Source of the DNA: a virus
Virus record (IMG/VR): IMGVR_UViG_3300033985_000007
Span: 1 to 23,180 of that record
Strand: one strand, 5' to 3'
DNA: 23,180 nt
Below are positions 21,720 through 23,180 of the stretch, in pieces. A model generated the notes under the pieces. That model did no database searches. It was not told where the DNA came from and saw only the letters and a program-made list of their open reading frames with translations. The position numbers and the translations under genes are program-made. Within the stretch, counting starts at the first letter, position 1. Every line of letters starts with the position of its first letter.

Positions 21720-23180
21720 TGTCCAAAGCCATTCAACGGCGGCGAGGAACGACGGATGAACACGCTGGCTTCACCGGCCTCGTCGGTGAGCTGACCGTCG
21801 ATACCACCAAGAATACCGTTGTGGTCCACGATGGTGTGACTGCCGGTGGACATCCCCTCGCCAAGGAAAATCACAATCACGACACAGTCTATGCCTCCAA
21901 GGCCCACGAAAGCTCGACCTCCGCTCACCCGGAGATGACCGCTTCGGATGCCGAGGTGGATGCCGGGATTGGCTCCAAGTGGGTCAAGGTCTCTCAACTC
22001 ATCCGCGCCACGGTGAAGACCATCAGCTCCATCCTGCCGATCACCTTGGGTGGAACCGGAGCCAGCACTCCTGAAGGGGCCAGAACAAACCTGGGCCTGG
22101 GATCTGTAGCAACCGAGAACACCGTCCCTGTGGCGAAAGGTGGGACCGGGGCAACGACAGCTTCTGCTGCCAGGGCGAACCTGGGCTTGGGAGATGCTGC
22201 GGTGAAGACTGTGGCAGTGACCCCTGCGGGAGCTGCTGACTCCGGTAAACTACCGGCCCTGGATGCAACCGGAAAGCTACCTTCCGGCTTCATCCCCACG
22301 GTTGAAGTATCCTACGTCCCTGAAGCCGGTCACGCCTCAACTGCGGATCATGCCACAACTGCCGGAAGCGCTGATACCGCAACCTCTGCGACGACTGCTG
22401 ATTCGGCTACCAACGCCGACAAAGTGGACGGCTACCATGCGTCCCAGGTGTCGAACCCAAACACGATTCCTGTGGCTGACGCTGCCGGGAAATTGTCTGG
22501 CGACTGGCTCCCTCCGATGGAGGCGTCAACTCTCAACGGCTACACCGCATCCAAAATACCAGGACCATCGAAGATTCCCGTCGCAGATGCTTACGGCCAA
22601 CTGGATGCGGGGTGGTTTCCAACACTCAATGCTGATACAGTGGATGGCTATCACGCTCAATTAACCCCAGCAGCCAACCGCATTCCTGTTACTGGGAGTG
22701 ATGGAAAACTCGCGGATGGATGGCTTCCTGCTCGTCTAGGTGGTACCTGCACCCGCATCACCGATTGGAATGCTGCCACAGAGAATGGTTGGTATATGGG
22801 CAATGCAGCGACCAATGGCCCAGTCCCTCAATGGTTGATGGGCGAGGTGATCAAACATAACAATCTTTGGATCTGTCAGCGTGTTTGCGGATTCGCCACT
22901 GATCAGGTGTGGTATGTGAGATATAAGATCAATGGTGGTTGGTCATCATGGACACATTTAGTAACAAAACCCGAACATGTTACCTGGTACGCTGTACCTT
23001 TAGATGTTGGACATAGCAACATCGGGAGCTTTTGTTATGCATTCAATACGTCAGGAATAACCGTACCGCCTGGAGGAACAATAGCTGGCGCTCATCTACG
23101 ACCATCGGGAAGTCCTACTGGTTCCTACAGCTATGCTTTGATTGGAACGTGGAGATGTCTTGGATACTCTGTTGGTGGGA
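21719..23180 (+). CDS. Receptor-binding tail fibre, partial (runs off window end)
   Basis: An open frame of 487 codons with no stop before the window end. The N-terminus (MSKAIQRRRGTTDEHAGFTG, LVGELTVDTTKNTVVVHDG) is the short domain that begins many phage fibre and tropism proteins. HNHD follows at about 51. Two GGTG...NLGLG fibre repeats (22049-22102 and 22139-22192) come next. Three exact-length 36-aa repeats containing V/LDGY or LNGY, IPVAD and GWLP/GWFP follow at 233-340. The C-terminal part (ITDWNAATENGWYMGNAATN, GGWSSW) is the usual distal fibre domain, and after it comes an unrecognised tip. Codon use turns AT-rich from about 22750, suggesting an exchanged tip. It probably determines host range. 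Confidence 0.9.
   Translation, partial: MSKAIQRRRGTTDEHAGFTGLVGELTVDTTKNTVVVHDGVTAGGHPLAKENHNHDTVYASKAHESSTSAHPEMTASDAEVDAGIGSKWVKVSQLIRATVKTISSILPITLGGTGASTPEGARTNLGLGSVATENTVPVAKGGTGATTASAARANLGLGDAAVKTVAVTPAGAADSGKLPALDATGKLPSGFIPTVEVSYVPEAGHASTADHATTAGSADTATSATTADSATNADKVDGYHASQVSNPNTIPVADAAGKLSGDWLPPMEASTLNGYTASKIPGPSKIPVADAYGQLDAGWFPTLNADTVDGYHAQLTPAANRIPVTGSDGKLADGWLPARLGGTCTRITDWNAATENGWYMGNAATNGPVPQWLMGEVIKHNNLWICQRVCGFATDQVWYVRYKINGGWSSWTHLVTKPEHVTWYAVPLDVGHSNIGSFCYAFNTSGITVPPGGTIAGAHLRPSGSPTGSYSYALIGTWRCLGYSVGG
22049..22192 (+). repeat. Two GGTG...NLGLG fibre repeats
   Basis: Two 54-nt units at 22049-22102 and 22139-22192, offset by exactly 90 nt, encode 18-residue motifs starting GGTGA and ending NLGLG. 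This is a standard phage tail-fibre repeat. Confidence 0.88.
22415..22738 (+). repeat. Three 108-nt (36-aa) repeats in the fibre
   Basis: The units begin near 22415, 22523 and 22631. Each has (V/L)(D/N)GY, about 14 residues later IPV(A/T), and then G(W/D)W(L/F)P. The spacing is exactly 108 nt, while the DNA has diverged, so the repeats are old or kept for structure, probably a trimeric beta shaft. Confidence 0.85.

Noticed and set aside
21869-21880. HNHD in the fibre as an HNH nuclease
   Set aside because: It is an isolated histidine-rich turn at the start of the fibre shaft, without the rest of an HNH domain. Metal-binding HxH turns are usual in fibres.
22742-23180. Fibre tip as the variable region of a diversity-generating retroelement
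   Set aside because: The N-terminal domain resembles tropism proteins, but no reverse transcriptase or template repeat is visible and the gene's end is outside the window.

Overview
The window is a stretch of a T7-like podovirus (short-tailed dsDNA phage) genome, or of a prophage or contig derived from one. Every gene I can support is on the + strand, tightly packed, with stop/start overlaps (TAATG, ATGA, TGATG) and strong AAGGAGG-type ribosome binding sites. I see no tRNA, rRNA, CRISPR array, IS element or integrase. There is no RNA polymerase, DNA polymerase, endolysin or terminase here, so the exact genus cannot be fixed. The order portal - scaffold - capsid - terminator - tail tube A/B - four internal virion proteins - tail fibre matches T7 genes 8 to 17.

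Region 1 (16-6245) is the DNA and nucleotide metabolism block. It holds a protein with a ThyX-like layout but no catalytic arginines, a small unknown protein, a FEN-type 5'-3' exonuclease, a DUF3310 protein, a MazG-like pyrophosphohydrolase, an ATP-dependent DNA ligase, a polynucleotide kinase-like P-loop protein, and a class III (oxygen-sensitive) ribonucleotide reductase with its radical-SAM activase (nrdD, nrdG). Class III reductase works only without oxygen. The host is therefore probably an anaerobe or facultative anaerobe, and Gram-negative judging from the spanin-like lipoprotein.

Region 2 (6269-10796) is the head module: two small genes, the portal, a 50-residue protein, the scaffold, three small lysis-like genes, and the major capsid protein followed by a very strong intrinsic terminator. 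The lysis-like set consists of a one-helix membrane protein and two reading frames whose ATGs lie 4 nt apart, the second encoding an Rz1-like lipoprotein. Its position between scaffold and capsid is unusual.

Region 3 (10831-20687) holds the tail tube proteins A and B and four internal (ejection) proteins corresponding to T7 gp13-gp16. The gp16 counterpart has no visible lytic transglycosylase domain. A 21-nt sequence is repeated exactly and in the same reading frame in the gp13-like and gp16-like genes.

Region 4 (20688-23180) begins with a long perfect hairpin. It is followed by a two-gene fibre: a short T7 gp17-type adaptor, then a separate repeat-rich receptor-binding fibre that runs off the window end. 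The fibre's C-terminal part has a visibly more AT-rich codon style, suggesting an exchanged tip.
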